Positions 37,465 through 49,445 of a stretch of DNA of 64,000 nucleotides are shown in pieces. Origin of the DNA: Chromera velia (lineage: Eukaryota > Sar > Chromeraceae); NCBI GenBank assembly GCA_018398765.1, contig JAHBMJ010002042.1:42595-106594 (forward strand). The letters are read 5' to 3'. The position numbers and the translations under genes are program-made. The stretch's first letter is position 1, and every line of letters starts with the position of its first letter. The notes beneath the pieces are model-generated. The model was given only the letters and a program-made list of their open reading frames with translations, was not told the origin of the DNA and did no database searches.

Positions 37465-39126
37465 CCTGTCGTCCTTTCAGGTGGCCTGGTTTTGTGGAGT
37501 TCCAGACAGTTGGGTCACGCGCGTGTCTTCGCTTCCAATTTATTCAACAGGACAGAATGTTTTTTCTCTGCATAGGCTTTGCAGCGACACGGTCCTTGCT
37601 GGAATGGCAGACTGGATTCTTCATTCAGGCGAGTGCATGCGTGCCCTGCGTTCTTTTACCTTTCGCGTGCTGCTGGAGATGTAAGTCCTCTAATACGTCG
37701 GTTTATTAATGTCCTTCCTCGCATGTACGCGTATATCGTCGCCTTCCATGCGGACTCCTGGCGTATGCATGCATGCACCTTGTTCTAGTAGACGATATGG
37801 CTTTGCATCGGTCCGGTATGCATTTTGTCTATAGGCAGACGATATACAAGAGCAAACTACAATTCAAAATGTTTTTCCAAAAAAAAACACGGGAGAGTGG
37901 GTGCTTGCGCATTGCACGCCGAAGTATTAATTCCGGACGGTATAGGACAATTAAACAGGTCTCGGTGTATAAAGGTGGGAGTACATAATTTACTGAAGAG
38001 AAAAAAATGATGTCACGATCGATGCTAGACAATGCATAATAAGAGGAATCAAACCAGCTGGGCGTAACTAAAAGTAAACTAAACAATTGTATAATGAAGG
38101 ATTACATAGGATATATAGAACAACAATGGAACACATTGATTATTACTTATTATTGGTCTCTTTGTTTTGGTTTGTTGGATAGTTTCTTCAACTTTTTTGC
38201 ATGTATAATGGTATATAATGGTCCATTAATGGATATTATCATTGGATAATGAACGATTAATGAACAAAACCTGCAATTTGCATATAGAAAATGAGAATTG
38301 TTTTCAATTATCATTAATTCTAGCATTAATTAGTAATTCATGATCAGTGTTGGCTATGTTGTACAAGCTGTATATCCATATCATGGATCATGTGTTCAAA
38401 TTCATTCAAACCGGCGAGTCATCGCTAGTAAGGCTCTGGCCGGGAGTCTGGCTAGTGCTTTAGCCAGGACTATATAGAGAAGACTACTTTTCATAATGGA
38501 AAGTACTAATCTTAATGCATGGTGTGTTTATTTTTATTTTAATTAAATTGATTCGTTTTAAATTTTCAAGATACTGAATTAAGGTTGTTGTTTTTGAAAT
38601 ATTTGAAAGTTTTTTTTTAAAAAAAGAAAAACTGTCTTAATATGATCTCTGACAATGACACTATATCTCTTATATTAAACCATAAAAATTCATACAACAA
38701 TTATTTAAAGTTTAAACAACACGGCCTGTTTTGTAGACTAGCTTCTAACACTAACTTCAACATTTCCCCCATAACATACACGTCATATGGGAAACAAAAA
38801 AGAAAGGATGAANGGGGCTTGATGGAGGAAGGCGTTAAAATTATGTTTGTATCAAACAATGTCAATGAAGAGGTTTTCCCAGCAAAATGTCGTTCTTCGG
38901 AGATGCGACAGCCGGCATTCGCATTTGTTTGATGCTGTATCCCATCGAAGAAGCCTGCAAACAGTTCGAAGAACAACTTTGCAAAGCATTCTTCTGTATT
39001 CTCTTCAGCGATTGAAGCCGCAGAAAAATCCAACTGAAGACAGTTCTGGACTGAACAGTGCACAGAACGAACTTTCCTCCTCGCATTGTTTGCTTTTAGG
39101 GTCCTCTCAACCATCCCCAAAGCGAG
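37465..39126. other. AT-rich intergenic region with one ambiguous base
   Basis: This lies between the coiled-coil gene's start and the methyltransferase gene's 3' end, both on the minus strand. It is strongly AT-rich from about 37800 to 38720, with many ATTA and TAATG strings. One undetermined base (n) lies at about 38813. The short open frames do not extend and no gene was recognised. Confidence 0.5.
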
Positions 39127-40998
39127 TCATGTAGAGCCTCTTACATATTCATGAACAGTCTCATAACATTTTTGGATCGAAACAAAATTGAGCCACAAAA
39201 TACAGCCCTTCCCAAGCCGAGCGCTCCTACAGAGGAATTGATGAGTGAGAGCTAAAACTAAACAAAGATTGACCACGCACCAAAACACCACACCATGCAG
39301 ACGCACCAAAAGAGCGCGGTCCAATTCCACCAGGAGCTTTGCAGACTTTCGAAGGAGGCTCTCGATTTCTTTTTCTTTTTCCTTTTCCTCTTCCTCTTTT
39401 CCCTGCTGGTGTGCAAAAGCTCCACTCTCTCGAGCCGCAGACACATTTCTTCCGCTCTCCTCTGATGCCGTCAGGGTCGCTTGGTGCTGGTGGAATGACA
39501 CTTTCCTGCCTTCCTCGTCCCTGTGTCTATTTTCGCCCCTCTCGTTTTCTGGACATGCGTGGGCATGCATCGCCCCTCCTCTCTTTGTTCTCTGCAAAAG
39601 TTGCTGCTGCTGCTCGTCCTTCTTCGTTTTCTTCTTCTCCTGTCCCTGCGTCTGCCCCTCAACATCGTCGTGCGCTCTTCCATAATCTTCCCGTTGGGTG
39701 CGAAGGGCGAGACGGGACTCCATGGCGTTGAACTTGGACACGAGCACTGTCAAGTCTGTCTCCTCATCCTCCTTTCGTGCCTCCCTCTTTCGACTCTTGT
39801 CGATCTTTCGCCTCGCCTTTTTGCTCCTTTCTTTCTTCCGCCTCATGCTCCTCCCCCCACTTTCTGCCCCGTCATTCGGGACGGCGATGTCGGCAGCTTC
39901 TTTTTTTTCTGGTGATGACAGAGAAAAGGAGCTTTTTCCGACGGAGAGAAGATCAGCGGAACCTTCAGAATCAGATCCCTCCCCTCCCTGGCACAACAAA
40001 CACCAACTCCTCTCGATGCCTCCCCCCCTTTGTCCTGATACTCGGGAAGTACCCGATCTGGCTGCTTGCAGTCGGAGCCCCTCCCCACACGCCCCGCAGG
40101 CGTCGGGCTGCTTTCTCTCCTCTTCCAGCAGAAGGAGAGAAGACTGGTGATGATGATAATGGTAAGCGGTCAGCTCATCTCTTTCTTTTCTCTGCTCTCC
40201 GGCTGCGCCTCCCTTCTTTTCTACTTCAATGGAAAGGGGGCCGACTCTCTTCTCGACACCAATTGCAGGATCAAGCAAAGTGGCGTGAGAAGATGAGCAA
40301 TTGTCATTCAGCCTTTCTTTTGCTTCAAGAAAAACTGAAGTAGGAGAAGAGGCAGCAGCAGAATCAAGGACTGCACAGTCAAGGAGAACAGAGGAGAGGA
40401 GCAAGTCATCTGAAAGAATCTCACCAAAGGAACTCAAACGCCCAGAGTGAGACTTTCCACCAGTGACTTCGTCTGCACTTTCACTGCACGAAGACAACTC
40501 TCGATGTGAGGCAGAGGGGGACCAAAAAGAACAAATCGTCTCCCTCCCTGCTTCTCCCTCTTTCTCTTTGCCGTGTACTCTCTTTATCCCCTCTCCTTTC
40601 CCTCCAAGTCCACTGCATTCTAGCAGCCCACGCATCTCCATGACTAATCTCATTTGACGCTCCGACTTTGAAGCCACGGCCTGAGCATGAAAGGGTGCGG
40701 CGTTGTCATCTGCACGGCCGGCATCCAAAAAAGTCATCAAAAGCACAGGCCAGAGAACAAGTCACCGAGCATTCGGAAAGAATTCTTTCAGTCAAAGAAA
40801 TGGACGGCGCTCACCATGCTGTCAAAGAAAGGGCATGCAGTTGCGAGGGAGCAGAAAGACACACACATGCAGTCACGGCAAGAGTCACACTGAGATGATA
40901 TCTCAGTTCAGACATGGCGACCCTCGCAAGACGGGGTGGCAGACAGATAGCACAAGAAAAGGGTACTGGTGAGGAGAACCACATAGAGACAGGTGCGC

Positions 40999-41042
<44 letters not shown>

Positions 41043-42648
41043 CGGGCACACGAGTCCGCACAAAAAAAGGGAGTGGATGCGGGAGTAGTAGAGAGACGGC
41101 GAGGGAGTAGGGGCAAGAGAGGGCTTGGGAAGGATTAAAAGAAAACAAAAACGGTTTCGGAGAATTTTTTCTTATTATCAATTTTGTAAACAACAGTTGC
41201 GCACTGCGTAAGACAATTGTTTGGAAGGGGAAACCAAACGCAAAAACAGACAGACGTCGTTTCAGGGCATTATTTTTGTCATTGTTTGTAAATGCTAACC
41301 CCTGAGAGAGGGGAGAGAAAGAAGGGAGACGGGCAACGGGAGACAGAGAAAAGGAGCCTGTCAAACATACAGGTGGATGTAGAAATCGACGAAACCAGAG
41401 ACAGACAGATTAATTCTGATTGTGGTGCAGGCCACCGGCGGAAGATGAGGGACAGGAGATAAACGAGGAAGAAAGAACGTGTAACCTGTCTGACTGTTCT
41501 CACACTGCACACAAAAGTAGGTCAAGAATCTTTGACATACAACGACGGAAAGGCAAAGGAACCCCTCACCTGCAGCTGCCGAAAGCTCCAAGAACTGCTC
41601 CTTCGACAACCACTGCAATGAAGTTTGCACATGCACGCGCATTCATCCGTATTCGCACCGGTCAACACAAAGTTTTGTCATCCAATTTCACATGCGCTGG
41701 CTTATCCAACTGCATGCATGTGCCAAGACCATTTTCGTGTGTCATCTCTTCACTCGATCCTTTGTAACCTTCCTGTCCAATTCGCCCTTTCCATTCACCG
41801 CCAGGACAACACATGTTCAAAAAACAATGAAAGGAAATCCGAGCACACGTTCGAGCCTCCTAGAATCGACCCCACGAATTTTTTGTTCCACGAAACACTT
41901 TCACTCGTTGAGAACCGGCAAATCGATCTTTTTCCTTACAAAAAACAAGAGAGCTAGAGTGTCGGGATCTTTCTGCTCTCTGTCTCTGCATCAAATTTTG
42001 GGTTTTGGTTCAAAGGTGCCGACCAGGGTGGAGAAGAATGACTGGAACGAGGGACAACCAGGGCCAAAAAGGCAGCAGAACGCAATCTCAGACGAAACAG
42101 CACAAGAAATGGCACTTCCAAACACATGTGTACAGCGTTCTCGCCAATGCACAGAAACACTTCCCACTCACAGATACGCGAGGACACACACGAACCTGGC
42201 TAATGAGGGCGCTCCGAGGTACCTGCAGCCCCTCCCCTCCCTCCTCCCTGTCTCTCCACACGCACTCAGGAGCTGTTCGGACTTTGCCTACACAACAGGG
42301 ACAGAGAATAAATGACGCACGCGCGCGGAGGCATCGTAAGAGCACTACATCTGTCAGCCACCCGCATGCGTGAAGAGCCACGCCGACGTCAAATTTATGT
42401 GGCAGAGGGAGACCGGGACCCCCGAAAGACGAGTTTCCAGCAGCCGCACCAGAACCTACACCACCAGCGTTTCCCCTTCCTTCCGCCTCACAGGCGGAAG
42501 TTGTTTCCTCGAGAACAGACCGCCAAAGAATGCGAAGATTTCCGAGACCTGCGACCTGCTTCCGTTGTAGAGCCCTCAAGCATGCCTGCATTGTATTGTA
42601 TTTGCTTGAAGAGTTGTAGGCAAAGAGCAAGGCACTCCTACACACGCT

Positions 42649-42706
<58 letters not shown>

Positions 42707-44210
42707 TACAGACAGACAGACAGACAGACAGACAGACGGACAGACAGACAGACGGATAGACAGACGGATAGACAGACTGATCGACACACAAACTGTTCTT
42801 CCCGTTTCGTTCTGCTGCTTCCTCTGGCGCGCACTCTGTGGCCTTTTTCTCTTTTGGCGCGCCGACAGACGGATAGACAGGTGGACACACATGCAGACAG
42901 ACGGATAGACAGGTGGTCAAACACGCAGACACACGGATAGACAGGTGGTCACACACGGAGACAGACGGACAGACAGGTGCTCACACACGCAGACACACGG
43001 ATAGACAGGTGGTCTCACACGGAGACTGACGGACAGACAGGTGGACACACACGCAGACACACGGATAGACAGGTGGTCACACACGCAGACAGACGGATAG
43101 ACAGGTGGTCACACACGCAGACACACGGATAGACAGGTGGTCACACACGCAGACAGACGGATAGACAGGTGGTCACACACGCAGACAGACGGATAGACAG
43201 GTGGTCACACACGCAGACACACGGATAGACAGGTGGTCACACACGCAGACAGACGGATAGACAGGTGGACACACACGCAGACAGACCTGTCGGTTGTACT
43301 CAACCAGAACCACAGTCATGTGAGGGAAGAGTGCCGCAACGATGCATCCTGCATGCATGCATATTAATATGCACATGCAATTAATTGCTTGGAGACGTAC
43401 ACGCCGTCGTTTCAACGAGATGGATTGCATCCTCAAACGCAATTGCACATGCACAATTTGAAGAGTTGCATGGCCATTCCTTGATCGATGCGTGCTCAAA
43501 TTGATTCTCCCATACGTGGCATTGAGAAACAAATAGTCGGCCTTCCCTATGTCAGAGAGTCCGTTCGATCAACGAGGACGCGCGTAGTTTTTTTAACTTC
43601 CTTCCAGCGATTCACTCGGTCGCAGTATGAGTCATCCAGAAGTCAATTCAGTGTGTGAACAAAACATGACGTGAGACGGGGTTGGAAAGTCAAACGACAC
43701 ACCTACCCAGCCTGACTGAGTCTTGCAATCAGCTTCCTTTGCATCCGCGTTCAAGAGCGCCAGGACAACAACGACATGTGACGCGCGAAACATGAAATCT
43801 GTCTGAAACATCATGGAACACACCCTCGAAGCCTCCCAGCCATTTACCCATCCTCCCACCCACCAACCAAAGTGTCCGGCCCCCGAGCAGAAGTCAACGA
43901 CAGTAAGCGGGAGGCTCAAGTCGAGTCCCAAAAGGAGGAAGCCACAAAACATGTATTCTAGCTGAATCCGTTTTCTCGCAGCCCTGTGTGAAGGCAGGAA
44001 GGCTTCAGGCCTCAGCACAAAGGGCAAAGCCTCCCACCTCAGCACATGCTGTCGCGTGTGGTGGACACAGGAGATTACGCGAGGGATCGGAATGAAACTG
44101 AGGTTCCGAAATTGCCCGTCTACATTGAGAACCTCGGAGCGGTCTCTCAAGAATCCGCCATTGGTCTCTTTGAGGATTCGAATGAACCATTTTTCTTCTT
44201 CGTGTTGCAT
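39127..44210 (-). CDS. SAM-dependent methyltransferase, GSTCD / Methyltransf_32 type, with a large insertion
   Basis: Exons with agreeing phases: E1 43868-44210 (start uncertain; an upstream exon is possible), E2 43287-43348, E3 42196-42585, E4 41570-41612, E5 from 40709 to about 39280 (the open frame runs to 39127). E1 carries RAARKRIQLE and SAM motif I, VVDFCSGAGHFG. E2 gives the next strand, VVLVEYN. E3 has FDVGVALHACG and ASFILCPCC, hallmarks of this family. E4 and the start of E5 give WLSKEQFLELSAAAD, and late in E5 comes LVELDRALLVRLHG, matching the family's final block. Between the last two, about 430 residues of Ser/Glu/Lys low complexity are inserted. The usual C-terminal PKN block is not found, so the last exon is unresolved. 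The hydrophobic stretch near 39250-39290 may be read-through intron. Relatives are probable RNA or protein methyltransferases; the substrate is unknown. Confidence 0.75.
42651..42782. repeat. Compound (CA)n-(GA)n-(CAGA)n microsatellite in intron 3
   Basis: (CA)n at about 42653-42681, (GA)n at about 42682-42706 and (CAGA)n at about 42709-42775 follow each other in the methyltransferase intron 42586-43286. No coding sense. Confidence 0.85.
42863..43286. repeat. 32-bp minisatellite, about 13 copies, starting at a 5' splice site
   Basis: On the gene's strand, exon E2 ends CGACAG. The intron starts GTCTGTCTGCGTGTG, and this start is also the first base of the 32-bp repeat unit. About 13 imperfect copies follow back to about 42863. 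Each contains CCGTCTGTCTGCG or a one-base variant, so each carries a potential donor. There are no unique spacers and the units are directly adjacent, so this is not a CRISPR array. Confidence 0.9.
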
Positions 44211-45031
44211 CGGTAGACGTACACAGAGGCAGTCGGACGCTTTCCTGGAAGGACGGATTTTGTTTTTGGCGCGGACGAGGAGACGGCACGTTGAATATTC
44301 AAAAAGGTACGCAGTATAGATGTGTTGGGAGGTCCTGCTGAGTGCGTGAAGGCAACGAATGCGCAGCTGGGTGTGCTACTGCAGGACAGCGTATTGTGGG
44401 CCGTGTTCGGTCGTATTGCACTATTAATATATTGTACTGTTCTGGACGTCTAAATGGATACTGACAACGGTCTAATCAGTGAATGCATGCAGTCTGATGC
44501 CCCAGAAATATCCCAGAAATATGCATGGCTGAGAGATGCTGCATGAGAGGGCACTTCACAAATTTAACCCGATCGCGATCAAGCCCAAAGTTAATTTTGC
44601 TTTCCGGGCCATTCGCACGGAGTGCGTCACTGAGATCAGTCTTGACAGATTGCCTCCGACATATCTCCGACATCCTCGAGCCGACGCATCTCCAACGCTG
44701 CATGAGGAATCATGCATGAGAATGCTCCAATCATGTCCAACCTTAATTGTTGTTCTAAGTTGCAGGTGAACCATGGTGAACCCGTTGCTGGCCTCTGTGT
44801 ACTTCTGTGATTGCAGACTAATTTGCAGTTTGCAGAGCCAAGTGTCTTCGCCTCGATCGGAGGGTTTCATATTGATGTGAAAACAGATCTGGGAGAAGGC
44901 TCAGATGCCATGTATTGAGCCCTCAAAGCAAGGTTGGAGACAGTCGAAAGTCGCCAAGATTGTTTCGTGTGTGCACGAATTCCTCCCTTCGACGGCCGTA
45001 AAAGAACGTACTGCTACGCTGTGTATAACCC
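44211..45031. other. Intergenic region between two divergent genes
   Basis: About 0.8 kb separates the methyltransferase start (minus) from the glycosyltransferase-like start (plus), so it probably holds both promoters. No TATA box or repeat stands out, and short frames on both strands have no recognisable content. The methyltransferase frame stays open upstream of 44210, so an upstream exon may lie here. Confidence 0.4.
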
Positions 45032-46754
45032 ATGTTGGCGCCTCGAGGTCGCACTTTCGCGCTGCTTCTCCTTTTCGCTTCAGTGGTGGTGATTTCCTTC
45101 TGGGGCATTATTGGATACAATCGCGAAACTAGCGCTCAGGAGACGCTGTCCTTCTACGCCATAGAGTGGCACAATGGCCCCATCTCAGACCTGAAAAACA
45201 TTTTTGAAAAGCACTTGGCGCCGCGTCTCAGAATGAAAGTGGTTGTTCATGAGATTTCCTTTGCAACACAGTGCACGTTCAACAACAACTGCGCGCGAGA
45301 GGACGATGTCAAGGTGGTAGGCAGGGACACTGGTTTCCTTCTCTGTCCACATCCCCATAAGGTGATGAAGGAGTTCTTCGAGGTCTACCGGGAAGACCCT
45401 GCCTTTCTGTCCAATGACGTTTTTATATGTACTCTGCCCTGCTCTACTTGCCGAATATTCCTTCCATTCAACAGACCCATGATCGTCCAACACCCCGTGA
45501 CCACCTATGCCGGTATTACTGTGCAAGAGGAGTGGGATCGCCTCCAGGCGCAGATTTCTATGAGGGGCCGCGGAGTGGTGACGGCGAACAACCTGAAGCA
45601 CTACGTCGAGGCAGGCACTCGGGTGGGCTTCGACTACGTGCGTCCCCAGATTGAGTCACTCGGGGACTATGCTCTGGTTACTGCGGGGGCGCACTGGCTT
45701 GACGCTAACGTGCCCTCCCAATGGAACCCGCGGCGGTCGTGCAAGGACTTTGACCTCCCGGGTACTCTCATTTATCACCCCCTTGAAGACAAAAAGCTGG
45801 AGGACGACCTTGCTGCCATGCGCGAGCGTCTTGAGCAAGGGGGCTGCCGAGCCGCCACAGTGGGCGAGCACTATGGCATCGACAACTATCAAACAGGGCC
45901 GAAGGACTACGTGCGGCATCCGTATGCATTAATTATTCCATGGACGCACTCCTTCATGACGTGCTTCGAGAACTACGCGATGGGGGTGCCGATGTTTCTT
46001 CCCTCAGTCACGCTGCTGCTCCAGTACCATTCGTCCTGGCTCGAGTCGCAGCCGGAGAGGTGGTGGTTCTCCGACTGGTATGGATTTCCGGGTGTTCGCA
46101 TCTTCAACACGTGGGAAGAGGGCGTTCAAATGATTTTGGAGGGCGACCTCCGTGTGCAGTCCGAGAAGGAAAGGAGGGGGCAGGAAAAGAGAAGAAAGAG
46201 AATTCTGGACGATTGGGAAGAAGTCCTCAGAGAACTAGTGTTGGACGAGAGCGGGAAGAAAAAACAGTGGAAACCGATCGATTTGTCCAAGACCTGGGAA
46301 GATCTCATGGTACGTTTTCTTCTTTCTCCTTAATTCCCCCTAATCTCTCTACTGCTGTTCCTCTTCACTCGCTCCCTGTTTTCTTAGTTCCCCCGCTCCC
46401 CCCTCTTTCTATGACTTTCTCTTTCTCTTTCTCTCTCTCTCTCTCTCGCTCTCTCTCTCCGTGTCTCGTCCCATCTGCTCTCTCCTCCACAGGGCCCTTC
46501 GCTGGCGACCCGATCACAACCCCTCACTCGTTCATTTATTCCTTTATTCATGCATTCATTCACTCTTTCAGTCCCTGTTCATCCGACTCCCTTTTGCCAC
46601 CTGCCTTCTCCTACTTTCCTTCTCTTACTCTGTATTCCTCTCATTTTGGCCTTTGACCCCTCTTCTGCCCCTCGCGCTTTTCCTCTCCTTCCCTTTTTTG
46701 TTTCCCTCTTTTTCTGTCATTCTTGTGTCTCCTTCTCTCCTTTCTTCGCTTCTT

Positions 46755-46848
<94 letters not shown>

Positions 46849-47310
46849 CCTGCCAGTTTTATACACACTCTCTCTCTCTCATTCTCTGCATGCTTCTTCC
46901 GCAGTCTATGGGTCTCTGTCGTCTGTTTTGTCTGCTCGTTTGCACCATTCCCGCTCTCTACTTCCCCTTCCGCATTTTGTCTTTGCTTCACCCGTTCCCT
47001 CCTATTGATTCTCTCGCTCGCCTTCTGTCTGCCTCCGTCCTTTCTATTTTGCCTTCCCTGCTCCCTCTTCTACCTCGCTTCTTTTCTCGTGCGTTTCCTC
47101 TCCCAACTGGCCGCCTTTCCCTCCCTCTGTCTCTGCACCTCTCTCAATCCTTTGAAATTCACTTTCTTCATGTTCTGAGCGCAGGTCGAAGAGTGGGGAT
47201 TCCAGCGGTCCGAGCTCTTTCAGGGAGCAGACACGCCATGTCTCGAAACCGTGAAGGCGCACGGGCCGACTTTCAGTGGAACGAAGCCGCTGAACTTTGA
47301 GAAAGGGTAA
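45032..47310 (+). CDS. Type II membrane protein, probable glycosyltransferase, two exons
   Basis: The start ATG 45032 follows an in-frame TAA two codons earlier. Exon 1 is 45032-46309 (426 codons, ending ATG/GTACGT, phase 0). Exon 2 is 47185-47310, after the acceptor TGAGCGCAG, and ends with TAA; the total is 467 residues. Residues 9-27 form one hydrophobic segment (LLLLFASVVVISFWGII), so a short cytosolic tail and a luminal body are likely. The body has NDVFICTLPCSTCRIFLPFN, a mid-region resembling glycosyltransferase folds, and late HSFMTCFENYAMGVPMFLPS. The latter resembles the nucleotide-sugar binding end of GT-B enzymes and of an uncharacterised family I recall from algae. The C-terminal region is charged (EKERRGQEKRRKR) and exon 2 adds VEEWGFQRSELFQG. 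The substrate is unknown. The gene model is strong; the enzyme call is moderate. Confidence 0.75.
46310..47184 (+). repeat. Pyrimidine-rich intron with (CT)n-(GT)n repeat
   Basis: This is the single intron of the glycosyltransferase-like gene. It is almost purely C/T, with (CT)n at about 46420-46455, then (CT)n-(GT)n at about 46756-46850. Long open frames through it read as Ser/Leu/Phe/Cys/Val repeats and are artefacts. The 3' end provides an unusually long polypyrimidine tract before the acceptor. Confidence 0.8.
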
Positions 47311-48639
47311 CTGTCGTCTTCACGGTCTTTTTGCCGTATAGTTTTTGCGTGCGGGCGCATCGCCGTGCAAGGATCGAGCCAGGTATAGGGCAACACAAAT
47401 GAGTAGGCAAAAAAAAATTTCCGTGTAATTTTGAGTAAATTAGAGAGACGTCGGACATAGTTGGAGAATCAATACAAATTAATCTAGACTGTCTAGACTA
47501 GACTAGACAGGATTACGTTTAATAGTAATTGCGCAAATCAAACGCCTGATCAAAAACTGAAATTATTAAATTTCTTGTTAGATTTCCTGTTAACTTCAAT
47601 TTTAACGTGTGTGAATTAGATAGGCTACCTTTGGGCTCCGCTAGCTCAGTTACATGAAGCCGGGTCCTGTCTTAACAAGCCTGTAAGTCTGTATGTCTTT
47701 GCAACATCCGATTGTTCGTTGTGAATCAACCGAATTCTGTGACTCTGAATTTATTGCTCAAATTGCATGCATGCATGATCACGCATGACGCATCGATGTA
47801 CATGTATGCACGTGGGCCAGCTGTGGTGCTGGACTGGGCCGCTCCATCAGGTGCATAGATCGGGATGTGGGTCTTTCAGGAGGCACACTGGTGATCGAGG
47901 AACACATACGGTATAGGGCTACAGTGAGGAAGCTGCACATACATAGTGGCTCTGGGCGGAAACCCTTCAAACAAACACTCCACATACCATACAGTCTACT
48001 GGTACCACCACACACTGACTGGAAGATTGAATTTATTTCACTTCACAGCAGTCATGCATACGTTGCATGTACACACTCAGTGACTGTCTACATTTTCAGT
48101 TTCACAACATGTAGATTTCCGTCTAGATTTTAGCCTAGATTAGTAAATTTCTATTCATCTAGCCATTTATACTAGTTTATACATATAGTCCAGCCAATTA
48201 ACATCTATGGCCGGGTCAATCAAAATACGATGACCTATAATTATGATTCAAGTACGATATGAATCATATGATCTAGAATTAGGGTTGGGATTAGGATTTA
48301 TGTCCGAAAGATTGGCCCCCCGCTCCAATGCCGAATGTCTGACGTGCAGCTTCCAAGGAAAGCGCCTAGACGCATCAGACCTCCGTGGCCGGCCTACACA
48401 GGTCTAGCCTGTGCCGCAAACGGTTTATAATTGAAGAAAAAGCATACTCGGCATCATTTTTCCTTTATCTGAATGACTTTCTCGTTCCGATCTGAGGCTA
48501 TCTGGCAGAGGGGTAAGATACTGCCACAAGCGAAATGACTTTAGTGCTGAAATGCAAGAAAGAAAAGGAGAGAAAGAATTGAGACTTTGACAGAAGAGAT
48601 TAAGACCAAGTGAGAGAGGAAACACGTTTATTTCATACT
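47311..48639. other. Intergenic region
   Basis: AT-rich around 47400-47620, with a TCTAGACT palindromic cluster at about 47482-47508. The short plus-strand frame 47867-48133 is coding-like for about 60 codons, but has no partner and no domain I know. I see no other gene. Confidence 0.4.
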
Positions 48640-49260
48640 TTTCAGAGTAACCCGAAACGTTTATTTTCGTGAGACGCGCAAAAGGGAACGGTAAAGCCCT
48701 CTCTCTTCTTATGGGTTGCTTCTTGTCATTCTGTCTAACTCAGAAAGATGAAGTGATAGGGAGAGTGACAAGAAAGGAAACTTCAACCAGAGCAAAAAAA
48801 AAGAATGAAGAATTAAGACTAGGTGAAAAAAAGAAAGAAGTACTCTTCTGTTTTCTTTCACACTTTTCTGAGTAACCAAGAACGTTCTTTTTCTGAGACG
48901 CACAGAGGAGAATGGAAAACCCTTTCTCTTCTTATGGGTCGCTTCTTGTTGTTCTGTCCGACTTAAAAAGGATGAGGTGACAGAGGGAGTTGCAGAAAAG
49001 AAACTTTTACTCAGAGAAGAAATAAGGAAAGCCTTAGGGAAATCGAATATTCACTTCTCTTTTCTTTCACACTTTTCAAAGTCACCAAGAACGTTCTTTT
49101 CCCGAGACACACAGAGGGGAATGGAAAACCCTCTCTCTTCTTATGGATTTCTTCCTATTGTTCTGTCTGACTAAGAGGGGTGAAGTGATAGAGGGAGTGA
49201 CAAGAAAGACAGGTTTCACACTCTGAGTCTGAGAAAAGGAAAAGAAAAGAAAAAAGATTG
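48640..49260. repeat. Tandem repeat of about 208-225 bp, three diverged copies
   Basis: Copies begin near 48644, 48869 and 49077 with AGTAACCnnnAACGTT-like strings. They share CTTCTTATGG, TGTTCTGTC and GAGACnCACAGAGG at the same relative places. Divergence is roughly 15-25% by eye. A fainter fourth copy may precede (48430-48640). No open frame spans the units, so this looks like a small satellite rather than a repeated exon. Confidence 0.7.
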
Positions 49261-49445
49261 AGACTAAATGAGAAGAGAAGAAATTCACCATCGATTGATG
49301 AACAAACCGTCTGAAAGCAAGCAGAGTAACTGTGACACAAAAACTTTGACCCGCTTTAACCACACGTAACCACACCCTTCCTTCATACTGTATACCTCCA
49401 GTAAAGGCGCGTTGCTTGTGCTTTCACCCTTTCCGGCATGAGGTC

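Noticed and set aside
39245-39300. C-terminal transmembrane anchor in the methyltransferase
   Set aside because: The family is soluble. The hydrophobic stretch follows a plausible donor (TTTTG/GTGCGT), so it is more likely intron read-through; left unresolved.
42863-43286. CRISPR-like array
   Set aside because: The units are directly adjacent with no unique spacers, and the context is a eukaryotic intron. It is a minisatellite.
47630-47680. tRNA-like string (GCTCCGCTAGCTCAGT; similar at about 7215)
   Set aside because: An A-box-like string is present, but no B box, acceptor stem or cloverleaf could be formed within 90 bases.
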